A DNA stretch of 64,000 nt from Limnephilus marmoratus (GCA_917880885.1 OU862923.1:29031770-29095769); one strand, 5' to 3'. Positions 34,246 through 44,776 are shown, counted from the stretch's first letter. Numbers and translations: made by a program. The notes: generated by a model from the letters alone, not told the origin.

Positions 34246-35275
34246 TAGGGTTGCCATATCTTAAATTTGGCAACCAGGACAATACGCGTGAAAACCCCGG
34301 ATTTTAGAGCCCAGAACCCGGACATGTCAACAGGTTTTTTAAAACATAGTCAGTGTAATAATAAACAGTTGAAAATGTCATAAATCACCTTTTTATTTAT
34401 TTTCAAATTAAATTTAGTCATCTTTTATCATCATTATAAATGTACCTAACTAAACAGAATTTTATTACAAATTGTTTTAATAATCAGTTAGAATTTTTTT
34501 ATTCTTAAACACAAATTATTAATATACTCTGTTATGAAAACAAAACCTTATTAAAATATTAAGCCTAACAAAATTCAATTAAATTTTTAAACAAAAATCT
34601 TAAATGTACTGAGACCATTTTAGTATTCAGTCTTACAATTTTTGAGGTAACTCTTTTAACTCAATAATAATTATATCTTTAAATTTTTATCAGCAGCCAT
34701 TTAAACAACAAAATATCTCTTAACATAATATGAACTAAATTCAGTCTTCTTAAATCTTAAGCAACAAAACTGAACCTTTATAATGTTTAGACTTACTGTA
34801 ATGTAAGTTACATCATTAATTTTTTAAGCATAAAATAACCAAAAACTATACACATTTATATCACCTTAAAGTTTTAATCAACAGCCATATTATAAATTTC
34901 TTTTACGTAATAAAAACAATCATAACTTTTTTACTTTTCAGTTTTTTTTTGTATTTATCACGCTTTCCGATAGCTTTTAGAATATCTTCCCTTTTTAAAA
35001 GGAATTTGTAAAAATCAATGCAGCTATATTCTTGGAAATTGAATTTAATTTTAATTAAAGATAAATGAAACAATGTTACTTTGTTTGAACCACTTTTATA
35101 TTTGTTTAAAGCCGACCGGTTTCAGAATGACCTTTTTTTCCTCAGGGCAAACGAATACGTTTGACTTTAATTTTTTTTTTAAACCCGGACATCAAATGAA
35201 ACTCCGCCCGGACGCTCCCCGGACGCCCTCTAAACAAGGACAAATCCGGGGAAACCCGGACGGATGGCAACCCTA
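34246..35275. mobile_element. hAT-type non-autonomous element, 8-bp TSD
   Basis: Ends TAGGGTTGCCAT and ATGGCAACCCTA are perfect inverts. Flanks GTAAAAGA at 34238-34245 and 35276-35283 are a perfect 8-bp duplication. Sub-terminal blocks are rich in CCCGG/CCGGAC words at both ends. The 1030-bp interior is AT-rich with no transposase, so it is non-autonomous. Confidence 0.9.
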
Positions 35276-35283
35276 GTAAAAGA

Positions 35284-35614
35284 TAGAATGCATAAGATAA
35301 TAATATTGCTACTGACACTGATTTGTCTTTAAAATAAATGTAAGTGTGTTGTGAAAGGGCGTGTTACATTGACCTGTGTATTAGAATGGTAATTTCGTAA
35401 ACATGTGATTTTAATTTATAGCTTGGTTACAACAACAAAATTTGTGACAAATTACAACATGGTAAAACAAAAAATATGACAAAAATTGTCATATTTTAAC
35501 AAATTAAAAGATCTTTCAAAGAAAAATATCACGATAGAAATTACTGTGCTATGTGACAATATTGAACTAGAAAACCCAGTCAGAAAAATCCGTGCAAATT
35601 TCCTGTTGGTGCTA
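35284..35614. other. Intergenic, one hairpin
   Basis: AAAATATGAC AAAAATT GTCATATTTT near 35472-35498 is a perfect 10-bp inverted repeat. Nothing else recognised. Confidence 0.5.
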
Positions 35615-35897
35615 AAGCCTCGATGACATTGAGCGAGTTTACAAGCTACTATCTGGGAAATTCACTATCTGTTAGTAAACAGGAAAAATGAAAGGTGGTC
35701 AACTTTACACGCTACACTAGTTTTTTACAAAATGTCGACCAAAAGGTTCGTGCTGGAGTCGTTGTTTTAGCTGCTACTGTCGCTACTGATGGAGTAGACA
35801 GTTTTGTGTGTCTTCATGACAATCGCACTCGCCGATTCACCAGCTTTTAAACTTACCGGCTAGTAACTTGTAAACTCGCTCAATGTAAGCGAGGCTT
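35615..35897. mobile_element. Long-TIR MITE, copy 2
   Basis: Ends AAGCCTCGATGACATTGAGC and GCTCAATGTAAGCGAGGCTT are inverted, with GAGTTTACAAGCTACTA / TAGTAACTTGTAAACTC inside. Related to 30565-30980 through TCACTATCTGTTAGTAAAC and GACAGTTTTGTGTGTC. At 283 bp it is shorter than copy 1. No ORF. Confidence 0.8.
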
Positions 35898-36260
35898 GCG
35901 ACAAACGAGAAGAGAATTTTTTATCGTATAGTCAAGAGGTACCTTTAAATAAATTATTCAAAATATCTTCCCATATAACCGAATACTTTTTTGTATATTA
36001 ATATCAAAAATATCTTATTTTTCCCGTACGAGTTAAACGTACTCACCAATTCCCATTAATAGTATGCTGAAAATCAACTGGTGTGTTTTTTGAAGAAAAC
36101 AAAACTCTAACGCTCTGGCGCGCTCTAACGCTATGAGTTATGACGCCTTAAAATTTGTATTAAAAAGGATGTGTTAAAACTAGCGAGAACCCGTAGTATA
36201 CTGTATTACGTAGTCCTTTATTCAATGCTTATTCCAAACGGGGGTTTACTTCTGTTCTTT
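35898..36260. other. Intergenic stretch without recognised features
   Basis: The words ACGCTCTGGCGCGCTCTAAC make a small local duplication near 36107-36132; otherwise nothing. Confidence 0.4.
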
Positions 36261-36279
36261 CCGTGTTATATTGGAATAC
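36261..36279. repeat. Left remnant of the 65-bp satellite
   Basis: CGTGTTATATTGGAATAC is the last 18 bases of the 65-bp satellite unit. It directly precedes the LINE copy and shows that the LINE sits inside the array. Confidence 0.75.
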
Positions 36280-36999
36280 TATTTTAGTCTCTTTCAACGG
36301 AAGCAATCTTCCGAACAGGCCCTCCATTGATATGCTTGGTGTAACCCTAAGTGACCAGCTCAGGTATGGGGGCTCCATCGAAGCCAGAGTAAAGTTAGCC
36401 TCCCAAAAACTGGGCGTACTGTACAGGGCCCGCAGATACTTTAATAGTACACAACTGCTAACCCTGTACAAATCGCAAGTGCGCCCCACGGTTGAATTTG
36501 GCAGCCACCTCTGGTCTGGAGCTCCAAAATACCTGAAAAACACCCTCGACTCTGTGCAGAAACGGGCGGTCCGTTTGATAGATTCTCCCATCTTAACAGA
36601 CGGATTGCAATCTTTAGAGCACAGGCAATGCTATCCTTGTTCTACCGGTATTACAATGGAAGATGTTCCGAGGAACTAGCATCATTGATCTCTTCGGCAC
36701 CGGTGCATAGTCGGGAAACACGCCAAACGCGTGCCCAACATTTGTACACAGTTGACATATGTCACATGAGAACGGGTCGTTTCTTCGACTCGTTCTTGTG
36801 TTCAACAGCTCGGCTGTGGAATGATTTGCCGGCCTCTGTGTTTCCTCCTTCCTACAACATGGGTCTCTTCAAGACCAATGTTCATTCCTTCCTCTCCTCA
36901 AAAAGACCCTCCACACAGCATCCCAGATGACATAGACCCTGAGGGAAATTATTTTCCTCAGGGCCTCCTGTGTGGAGTTAATGTAAAAAAAAAAAAAAA
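36280..36999 (+). pseudogene. Jockey-like LINE 3' end (ORF2 C-terminus, copy B)
   Basis: Coding from LVSFNGSNLPNR through IDMLGVTLSDQLRYGGSIEA and VRPTVEFGSHLWSGAPKYL to QSLEHR in one frame (36263-36679), then MLSLFYRYYNGRCSEELASL to STARLWNDLPASVFPPS and SSKRPSTQHPR in another (36628-36930). A one-base indel near 36630 separates them. The 3' UTR has CCCTGAGGGAAATTATTTTC followed by CTCAGGG, a stable hairpin, then GTTAATGTAAAA and a poly-A tail to 36999. It is very close to copy A at 9559 and, apart from the indel, little decayed, hence fairly young. 5' truncated within the thumb region. Confidence 0.85.
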
Positions 37000-37000
37000 C

Positions 37001-37437
37001 TTCACGTTGCAGACCAACTGCTCGCCAGTAATTGCCCCAATTCGGCCTGTGTTATATTGGAATACTTCACGTTGCAGACCAACTGCTCGCCAGTAATTGC
37101 CCCAATTCGGCCTGTGTTATATTGGAATACTTCACGTTGCAGACTAACTGCTCGCCAGTAATTGACCCAATTCGGCCAGTGTTATTTTGGAATACTTCAC
37201 GTTGCAGACCAACTGCTCGCCAGTAATTGCCCCAATTCGGCCAGTGTTATATTGGAATACTTTACGTTGCAGACCAACTGCTCGCCAGTAATTACCCCAA
37301 TTCGGCCTGTGTTATATTGGAACACTTAACGTTGCAGACTAACTGCTCGCCAGTAATTGCCGCAATTCGGCCCGTTTTATTTTGGAATACTTCGCGTTGC
37401 AAATCAACTGCTCGCCAACAATTGCCCCAATTCAGTG
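37001..37437. repeat. 65-bp tandem satellite, 6.7 units
   Basis: Units start at 37001, 37066, 37131, 37196, 37261, 37326 and 37391, exactly 65 bp apart. Each begins TTCACGTTGCAGACCAACTG and ends GTTATATTGGAATAC. The first four are almost identical and the last three drift. Open frames across it are by-products of the repeat (65 is not a multiple of 3). Confidence 0.95.
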
Positions 37438-37775
37438 CAGTCTGTCAACAAATGAAGACAAATACGGAGGGAGTTTTAAATGGCAACACCAAAATGGTTG
37501 AAAGGAAAAAAAATCGCTTTATAAAGCACTATGGAAATGAAATATTTTTCACATCAATATCAAATGGTTTTCAGAAATTGTTGCTACATCCTGAAAGGAG
37601 ATGATGCTATATCATATTCTGAGGAAATAAAATGTTTACAGTTGTTATTTTTTAATGTTTGTACATGGAATGGAAATATTTTTAATTTTATTTTTGAAGT
37701 GTATCTACTCAGCAACTTTGTTGGATCAAATTAAATGTATGCGGAAGAAGCGCACACTTTAGTAATAAAAAAAAT
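37438..37775. other. Intergenic stretch without recognised features
   Basis: No element or conserved protein was recognised. Confidence 0.4.
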
Positions 37776-37777
37776 CA

Positions 37778-38120
37778 GAGTGTGTAATTCACACGCGGTA
37801 GAAGTGAAACCAGAAAGTCGCTTTCTTTTCTTTTGTCTGTTTATTTTAAAGGCGTTTGAAGATTGGAAATTGATTTCAAAAAAATAATAATGTTTTTTAT
37901 CGGATTTCGTATGAATCCAACCTCCGTTCGCTTTATGTCTATCTCTCTGGTTGCTGAGACTTGTCAGGCGCCTTGCCCACTGCGCTATCGAAGGCCCGGG
38001 CTGAAGCGCGAATTTACCGCATTATATTAGCACCAAGGACCCGCCAAATAATAAATGTGTGACGCATTTCCGTTTCATCTCAAATCACTAACGGAGTTAA
38101 AGAAGTTTCACTTCAAAAAG
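37778..38120 (-). mobile_element. tRNA-promoter TIR element (long form)
   Basis: Complete inverse copy. The plus strand starts GTGTGTAATTCACACGCGG / TAGAAGTGAAACC and ends GTTAAAGAAGTTTCACTTC, so the TIR word GAAGTGAAAC is present at both ends. The minus-strand tRNA-like unit (about 37905-37995) has the A box ATAGCGCAGTGGGC. The B box region is mutated to GGTTGGATTC, so the promoter of this copy is probably weak. Confidence 0.75.
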
Positions 38121-38144
38121 AAGTTAAGGTACTGATGGCACGTT

Positions 38145-38345
38145 TACATTAGGTCGGTGACCGAATGCGTCGACCGCATTCGGTTAAACCGAATTTGGCC
38201 TTTTACATTAGACCGGATGCGTCAACCAACGACGGTGACGAGTGTCTGCGATCGAATACGATCGACCGAATAACAGTTTACACTTGCGAGTCAGTGACCG
38301 AAAACGGGCTGCAGTCGAATACGCCGAACCGAATAATGTAATCTT
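38145..38345. mobile_element. Possible MITE of ACATTAGNCCGG words
   Basis: TTTACATTAGGTCGGTGACC near 38149 and TTTACATTAGACCGGATGCG near 38203 repeat directly; CCGAATAATGTAA at 38327 is a rough inverse of the first. Non-coding and rich in CGA/TCG words. The limits are uncertain. Confidence 0.4.
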
Positions 38346-38551
38346 TCGCATGAGTTGTTCCATTTTTCCTGTCCATTATCTATCGGAAGATCTGTCAAAC
38401 ATAATCTCGACACAGGTATATCTTAGTGAGACAGGTATCGAAAAACCCAATGTAAATATACTTTAAATAAATAAATTAATTAATTAAAAAACCTTACATC
38501 TAAATTTGTTTGAAGAACTGTCAAACATAACCTCAAATCTGCTATAATTTG

Positions 38552-38816
38552 TCAAGGTTCGTAGAAAATGCGACAAGGTTAGCTCATCAAGGAGGTAGAG
38601 AGGGGATCGGCTAAAAATTCGTGACGTAGCTTGAAGTCCGTGTTCCACTGGGAAATTTCAAATACATAAATGCAATGCAAGTGGCTGTGTTTTAATTCAA
38701 GCCACGCCTCTCGAATTTTTTTAGAAATTTCACGTTTTGAAACTCGCCCGGCGAGTTCTTTTTCGAAAAAGGCCCGTAGATCTAACCTTGTTTAACGCAT
38801 TTTCTACAAACCTTGA
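38552..38816. mobile_element. TIR MITE with 7-8 bp flanking repeat
   Basis: The inverted ends are TCAAGGTTCGTAGAAAATGC and GCATTTTCTACAAACCTTGA, with AACAAGGTTA-like blocks inside. TAATTTG at 38545-38551 and 38817-38823 is a direct repeat (8 bp, ATAATTTG, if the end is drawn one base in). This suggests hAT, but the tips are not typical. Non-coding. Confidence 0.75.
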
Positions 38817-38823
38817 TAATTTG

Positions 38824-39304
38824 TTCTTAAATCGGTATTTCTTGGTGTTGCCGTAGTAAAGTTCAAAAAGTTTTATTTTATTAAATCTATATAATTCATT
38901 TACAGTCCCTACTTAGTGAACTTAGTATTCAACCAGCTCAATAGGCACTCACCCAGTTCAGTTCTTACCCAGCCCAATACGTAGGTACTCTTCTAAGTCA
39001 GTATTCAACCAGCTCAGTACTCGCCCAGTTCGTGTTAGTAATATATTAATGCAGTGGGGAGATAACGTCGCTGTTTATTTTCGTGTTAACGATTAACGCG
39101 AAAGTTTTTCCTCACCGCGTGGAAATGTGTGCTACGGAAAGTGGGACAATCATTTTATGAATGTTATATAATACCAAAGGCTTAGGCTTTGGGCTAACTA
39201 CTACATAATCAAAACCTTCCTGTATTTAATTTGGCATTATTAGGCATTAGCACAGATACTGATAAATGTTTTAAAGTAATATAAACGTATTTAATGCAAA
39301 TCTA
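38824..39304. other. Intergenic, degenerate CCAGCTCA repeats
   Basis: Between 38932 and 39035 the words AACCAGCTCA / CACCCAGTTCAG / ACCCAGCCCAAT recur irregularly. Nothing else recognised. Confidence 0.4.
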
Positions 39305-40136
39305 TAGGCCACTTGCATGGATTTCATAATGACTTGGAAAAAATCGTGTGGATAGATTTTTTTACTAAGATTACGAAAATGTTAGTAATATTTTTTAGAA
39401 ATGTACAGTTTTTTATTTTTAAATAAATAAATCTATTATTTGGGCCCGTGACGTCACTACATGAAAATGTCCCGTCTCCGAAAATGTTCCTATTAATTTT
39501 GTAAAATTCCACACTGATTTATTTTTTTTATATGGCAACACTTTGATTTCAGGCGAATTTTTGAATTTGACATTTAACGTTCACTAGATTTATTGTTTGT
39601 TCTCTGCGAACTTATCATTTGGTTTGACTTTTTGACAGATGTTAAGAAGAGAACCCCATACATTTTACGCTGGAGTATGTGTTTTGGAGGAATAATGATA
39701 GTGGTGCTGATTTTAACAAAATCAAATTTTATTATATTCTTATTATTATTATAATTTACAAGTACAAGTATATTACATTTGATTTAGTAATATATTATAT
39801 AGAACATTATAATGATTTATGATCAATAATATGGATCAAGAAAAAAAATACTTATGAGATGTAATATTTTTGGAATGCCTCGTTATTCTCCTGTGCCCTT
39901 TCTTGTGGAAAACGTTCTTTTTTTTTAAATGATTTTCGGCTATGTAATTATCGTTTTTTCGCACCTATAAAATTATGTCCCGTCTTTCCGGTTTATAAAA
40001 GATGATCTGATTTTTCGGATTGAAATTTTGAAAAAATCGCCAGGGTTTCAAAAATACGATTAAAAAAAATACAGAATGTCTTAGAATATTTGCCTAAACC
40101 GGAAAAAAAATTAAAAAATATGATGCAAGTGGCCTA
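39305..40136. mobile_element. TIR element with TA target (mariner-like?)
   Basis: The plus strand starts TAGGCCACTTGCATGGATT and ends ATGATGCAAGTGGCCTA. If TA is the target duplication, the TIR begins GGCCACTTGCAT. The interior of about 800 bp is AT-rich and has no transposase. Confidence 0.6.
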
Positions 40137-40144
40137 TTGTGTAC

Positions 40145-40510
40145 TAATAATGAACTTCCTGCTTTCCAGACCTCGGCTATTTTTATACATATTTTATTGA
40201 CATTACTAGTGAATTCTAGGCATTCGTTGCAATGCCACTTAAATAAATAAATGGTTTCTCCCTGCGTGCCCTTTCCCATTCGTCCCCGTTCACCTTCCGC
40301 CTTCCCTTCCTTTCCGCCTCCACTTCCCCATCTCCCCCTTCCTCCTTTTTTTCATACATTTTTTTTACAAATTTCATAACGCCAGAGCTTACCGGTATAT
40401 TAATCTTCGTGCGCAGAACAACTTACCAAAGTTTCATGGCAATCGGATGAATAGTATAGGAAATAATTTCATAACGCCAGAGTTCACTAATATTATTTAG
40501 AAACCATCAC
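40145..40510 (-). mobile_element. Helitron-like element, decayed
   Basis: Same layout as the Helitron at 46155-46688: AGGCATTCGTTGCAATGCCA then CTTAAATAAATAAATGG, TCTCCCTGCGTGCCCTTTCC, a C/T-rich block, and TTTCATAACGCCAGAGCT. It holds an internal repeat of ATTTCATAACGCCAGAG at 40373 and 40470. The CTAG tip is not preserved cleanly. Confidence 0.55.
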
Positions 40511-40554
40511 GGGCACGCGGACATCAAATCCCAAAAGTTTCTTTTTTTACCGTA

Positions 40555-40930
40555 GCTTCTCCAGGAGGCTCTGAGGAAAATAATTCCCTTCAGGGCCTAC
40601 GTCATCTTTGGGGATGATATGTATAGGGTATTTTAGGAAAGGAAGGAGAGAAGGTCCTGGGAAGGAAAAGGTTACTAGGGGTGGGTAGGAATCTGGGGGT
40701 CAGTGGTCCAGGAGTGACGAACGTATGCATCCATCCCTCCCACAGCAGTTCAAGGCGGTGTTCCGAGAGAGTACGGCTGGAGAAGTCAAAGAGACTCCCT
40801 TAACCATTCTCTCCCGATCCGGTCTGCCTACAGCTGGTGATTTGACAGACCATCCGCCGCCAAGACCCGGACAAACCTCACCCAATGAACCCGGGCACCC
40901 CTGCTAAGACACCAAACGTAGCGAACCATT
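40555..40930 (-). pseudogene. LINE 3' end (second Jockey-like group)
   Basis: On the minus strand the 3' end has the hairpin region CCTGAAGGGAATTATTTTCC then TCAGAGCC, preceded by coding-like DGCIRSSLLDH, DSYPPL and LLPFLKYPIHIIPKDD. The same order is seen at 42940 (LHRSERDGFI), 54463 (LHRSVRNSFI, KKPSTQHPQ) and 60845. It is the C-terminus of an ORF2 related to, but distinct from, that at 36280. Stops and frameshifts are present. Confidence 0.6.
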
Positions 40931-41251
40931 TGGGGTGACTATGGCAGAGGTGTTGTTTATTTATTAAATGGTTCCCGGGGAAAATTGGCACGTTATTTCT
41001 TTCATGTATTTTAATTATTGTACATGGGTAATTTAGGAATAACGTTTTCAAAAAAGGGTGTTGATTCGTTAATTTCTATTTTTTTAAAGAAAGACAAACA
41101 TTCCCGATTTACAACCTAATAATAGATACAATAAGAAAATATCTTAAAATACCCTACTCCCATCAGTAAGCGGTAAATGTAGCTTATGTCGTGACGGAGG
41201 ACTTATTTCTCACGTTACACTAGACATTACAAGTGCATTTTACATAATTAT
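40931..41251. other. Intergenic stretch without recognised features
   Basis: Nothing recognised. Confidence 0.4.
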
Positions 41252-41968
41252 TTAAGAGCGTTTAACCAGCCAGCGGCCGAAAATCCACATTTCGTCGAAA
41301 GTTGTTCCTACGAAGGTACAGGTCGGTTCCAATGAGAAAGACTAATTATTCTCCGTAACAGCTTTTTAAAATTATAACTCAATATCGATTTTATATCATT
41401 CCAAATTTGCTTTAATTTATACCTACATCCAAAAATGCTGAAAGGCGTGATGATAAAACTATTAAAATTATGTACTTTTTGTAATTATTTTTTGATTATC
41501 AGTATTTATCATTTTTCAATAATTTCTATGTTAAATAAGAATGTAAACAAAATCTGAAATATATTAGTTTGTAAGTGCGCAAATAAATACACAAACGGAC
41601 CGATTTTCGTGAAGAAACGTACGTATATATTTTTTAATGTTTTTATTTAAACTAAAATTAAAATTCTGAAACATGCATTTCCCAGATAATGAATTGATTT
41701 ATTTTACTGCATGATTATATGATTTGAAATGAGTGTTGTTTATTATAAGATCTTTTTTGAAAATTTAACAAATCTGCCAAAGACCTATGGTATAACCTTA
41801 TTATATTAAAAATAAACATTTTTCTCAAAATTTAAAACGTGGGTTTCCTAGATAAAAGAACAATCTTTCGAAATCAATTTATATTTTTTTTGTGGAAAAG
41901 AGTCAATACGTCTAAAATCTGATTTAAAAATGACATATTTCTGGTATTCTCTGGTTATACCGTCTGTG
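41252..41968 (+). mobile_element. piggyBac-like MITE, copy 3
   Basis: TTAA at 41252-41255, then GAGCGTTTAACCAGCC. Full-length match to 7461-8181 in inverse. The right end CTCTGGTTATACCGTCT has lost its TTAA by mutation. Non-coding, about 713 bp. Confidence 0.75.
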
Positions 41969-42497
41969 ATGTTGTCATTTACGCATATATTACAGGTATA
42001 AGGTATAAGTGTATGAATATGTATGCAATACGACTAACAATATTTATTTTTATCGAATTTGGCTGCGAACAGGTGAATAATGTATGATCCGGGCTGGTTC
42101 GTGATTAATAGTAAATACGAGAAAACATGTGGGGACAGGGGTGTAGGTAAGTGTATTCAGGGCTTTATTACATGTGCAAAGCCGCCGCAAAAGCATATTT
42201 TGTTCCGCACCACATTATAGAATATATCCACGAATCTTCCACGAATCCACTTGCCAGAGGGTCAGCGGGAGTCAGTGGGAGGGCGTCCAAAACCCAAACA
42301 GTATTTTTGTGCGGCCCACGAAAATATAGGCATCTACTCTTAAGGGCCCGCAACCCGAGTTTCTACCGATTTCTTACATATTTCCCTTAAACACGGTAAG
42401 TTTTAAAGTTCTTACAAAAATATATGTTATTCTTGAAGATAATATCTAGATATTCCCGCACCGAAACGCATATTATATAAAATTCCCTCGATAGAAA
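41969..42497. other. Intergenic stretch without recognised features
   Basis: Short overlapping frames on both strands at 42151-42390, without known motifs. Confidence 0.4.
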
Positions 42498-42775
42498 AAA
42501 ATCGCAAAGTTTGCTCCAAAAATTATTATAAACACCTTTGTTTCAGTTATTTTACAAGTTATATGTATGAAAAAATTCACGGTGTTTCTTTAAATGCTGT
42601 TTAAGACAATGCCCGTAAGATTTTTGCTCAATTTTAAACGATGTTTTATTAAACATTTTCGCAATTTTCGCATGGATTTTGTCGCTGTAAATGTTAGCGC
42701 TCTCCTCTAACATTCGTAATTTTGTATCTCTCCATCTTCTTCCTTTCGGGCCCGCTTGCGGAACCTTAAAAAAAT
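42498..42775 (+). mobile_element. Harbinger-like MITE relative, uninterrupted at the TTAA
   Basis: Inverse match to 8182-8440 (shared ATTATTATAAACAC, ATGAAAAAATTCAC, CCTCTAACATTCGTA and ATCTCTCC). At the place where the TTAA MITE sits in the other copy, this one reads CCTTAAAAAAA, an unoccupied TTAA. The TIR ends are not preserved. Confidence 0.55.
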
Positions 42776-42939
42776 TTTCTATCGTCCTTGTTTTGTTTCC
42801 CGCCCAAAAATTAACAAGATACTATAATTTTATATTTGATTCAGCTATTTATTTTATCTCTTTCTCAAACCATTCTCGTGTTCTGACTGCAACTTTTCAT
42901 TTTTGCTGCATGCTAGATCAGAGTTAACGTCGGGTTTTC

Positions 42940-43215
42940 GAGTTCGTAACGTAGCAAGGGTACACGGGTTCATAGTGTGAGGTTTGTCCAGGTCTTGGCG
43001 TGGAGGGCCGGATGGGCAGACATTGGTTGAAGGAGACCTAACCTAGACCTCTCCAGCCAGACTCCCTCGACCCATCACTTTACACCGCAGTGAAAGGGAT
43101 GGATTCATAAGTCCGTCGCTCTTGAACACATTGGCCCCTCATTCCTTTGTCCTTCCCAGAACCTCCTCTCCTTCCTTTCCCTAAAAAGATTCCCCACACA
43201 GCATCCCCAAAGACG
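42940..43215 (+). pseudogene. LINE 3' end (second Jockey-like group)
   Basis: GAGGTTTGTCCAGGTCTTGG opens it, then GGAGGGCCGGAT, CTCTCCAGCCAGACTCC, a frame reading LHRSERDGFISPSLLNTLAP, then CCTTTCCCTAAAAAGATTCC and CACACAGCATCCCC. It ends without the terminal hairpin seen at 40555. Same module as 54463-54806 and 60845-61090. Confidence 0.6.
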
Positions 43216-43310
43216 ACGCGTGTGAAGAAATGTATGTATATCTGAATAGGTAACCGGATAAAGTAGAACTATAAAAAGTAATACCTAAGTTGGGTTAGAT
43301 TAAATTCATT

Positions 43311-43650
43311 TTTTGAAGTGAAACTTTTTTAGCCCCGTTAGTGATTTGAAATTCGGATGAAACGGAAATGCGTAACTGAAATTTATTATTTGACGAGTCG
43401 TCGGTTCTAATATAATGCGGTAAATTCGCACTTTGGCGCGAGCCTTAATTAGCGCAGTGGGTAAAGCACTTGACAGCGGCCAGAGAGACAGACATCCAGC
43501 GAACGAAGGTTCAAATCCTATAAAATCCAAAAAAAATAAACATTTTTATTTTTGTGAAATTAATATCCGATCTTTAAACCACTTTAAAATAAATAGGCAA
43601 GAGAAAAGAAAGTGACATCTAGCGACTTTCTAGTTTCATTTCTATCGCGT
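43311..43650 (+). mobile_element. tRNA-promoter TIR element (long form), best copy
   Basis: Starts TTGAAGTGAAACTTTTTTAG and ends TTTCTAGTTTCATTTC / TATCGCGTGTGAGTTGTG. The tRNA-like unit at about 43440-43528 has a good A box (TTAGCGCAGTGG, then GTAAAGC) and B box (GGTTCAAATCC), followed by CCAAAAAAAATAAAC. The unit lies about 130 bp inside the element, so the promoter is internal to the TIR-bounded unit rather than at its 5' tip as in an ordinary SINE. Confidence 0.8.
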
Positions 43651-43660
43651 GTGAGTTGTG

Positions 43661-44220
43661 TTTTTTTCATAATTTTCTCAATGTTATGTTTTGTACTGTT
43701 CTGTTCCGTCATGAAACCATATAAAAACAGTATTTTATTTGCGGCCAGCCATAATTCTGTTGGAATTCTTAATGTGTCCCTTCAGCGAAAAGTTTGCTAA
43801 GGCCTGGTATATATCCATGTTCGAGAAGAGGTCTCCGGGGGTTAAATGCCCATTGGAATGGTTTATCTAACCTTTTAGGTATCGATCAGGGAGAAGATAT
43901 CGGCGGGGGCATGACTTCGGCCGGAGAACCACCCCTACTGTCAGCTTGCATTCCTGGTAATGCCAATCGTTAGGAGGAAAAATCGTTCGGGGAAAGCGAC
44001 AGTTTTTGGGGAAATTTGCCGGGGAAACGATTTCAATGGGAGGGTCGCGATAGAATTTTCTGGAGAACTCTAAGTGTTTGCTGTTAAAGTGTGATTAGCA
44101 TAATATTATCTCTTTTCAGAGTTTTAAATTAATTTTGCGGCCTTTATAAAAAGTTTTGTATATTATTAATTAATCATTTTTTTACACAATTTTTCCGATA
44201 CGAGTGACATGGTTAAAAAA
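43661..44220. other. Intergenic stretch without recognised features
   Basis: Nothing recognised. Confidence 0.4.
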
Positions 44221-44223
44221 TCA

Positions 44224-44300
44224 GAGTGTGCAGTTCATACGCGGTAAGAGAAATCTTCAGAAAAGTAAAGTAGAAGAGTGGGGAGACTACGAAGAACTTT
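44224..44300 (+). mobile_element. GAAGTGAAA-TIR element, left fragment
   Basis: GAGTGTGCAGTTCATACGCGG, GAAATCTTCAGAAAAGTAAA and GAGTGGGGAGACTACGAAG match the left part of the short form. The right part is not recognisable. Confidence 0.6.
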
Positions 44301-44412
44301 TTTATCAATTTGAAGGATGTCTTCTTCCATATTTTTGTCGTAGAATTCCAGTGTACATTTTCCTATACATTTGGTCATCTCATCAGTATTTGTGGTTTCT
44401 TCTTCGGAGACG

Positions 44413-44512
44413 TTAAGTGTCGTTTTCTTTTGCCTGTTGGTTTTGTAGTGGTTTGAAGATTGGATTTTATAAAAAAAAAAATGTTTTTTTTTTTTTGATT
44501 TCGTAAGATTCG
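44413..44512 (-). mobile_element. tRNA-promoter TIR element, fragment
   Basis: AGTGTCGTTTTCTTTTGCCT, GTGGTTTGAAGATTGG, an A/T run and TTTCGTAAGATTCGACCC are the distal part of the long form in inverse. It is cut at 44512, beside the palindromic element. Confidence 0.6.
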
Positions 44513-44537
44513 ACCCTAGCCTAGCATGTTACCTGTT

Positions 44538-44776
44538 GGTACCTAGCATGGTCGATCGATATAGGTTTTATCGAAAATGTCGGTAACTTGTCATCGCTCC
44601 CAAGCACGACTGCAGGCTGCTAACGAATAAATAACAGTGCACGTCACATAAATAAGGAACCCTTAATCGTTGTGAACTGCTGTTTGTTCGTTAGCGGCTT
44701 GCAGTCGTGCTCGGGAACGATGACAAGTTACCGACATTTTTGATAAAACTTATATCGATCGACCATGCTAGGTACC
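44538..44776. mobile_element. Large palindrome, about 90-bp arms
   Basis: Left arm: GGTACCTAGCATGGTCGATC, GATATAGGTTTTATCGAAAA, TGTCGGTAACTTGTCATCG, CAAGCACGACTGCAGGCTGC, TAACGAA. The right arm (44686-44776) is the inverse with few changes; the spacer is about 57 bp. No ORF. It looks like a foldback or MITE with almost no unique centre. A one-armed relative is at 519-625. Confidence 0.85.

Noticed and set aside
37001..37437. CRISPR-like regular array
   Set aside because: The units are contiguous 65-bp repeats with no unique spacers, in a eukaryotic context.
37032..37604. Frames with repeated C-I-L-E-Y/W-N-T units
   Set aside because: They are translations of the 65-bp satellite, which shifts frame every unit.
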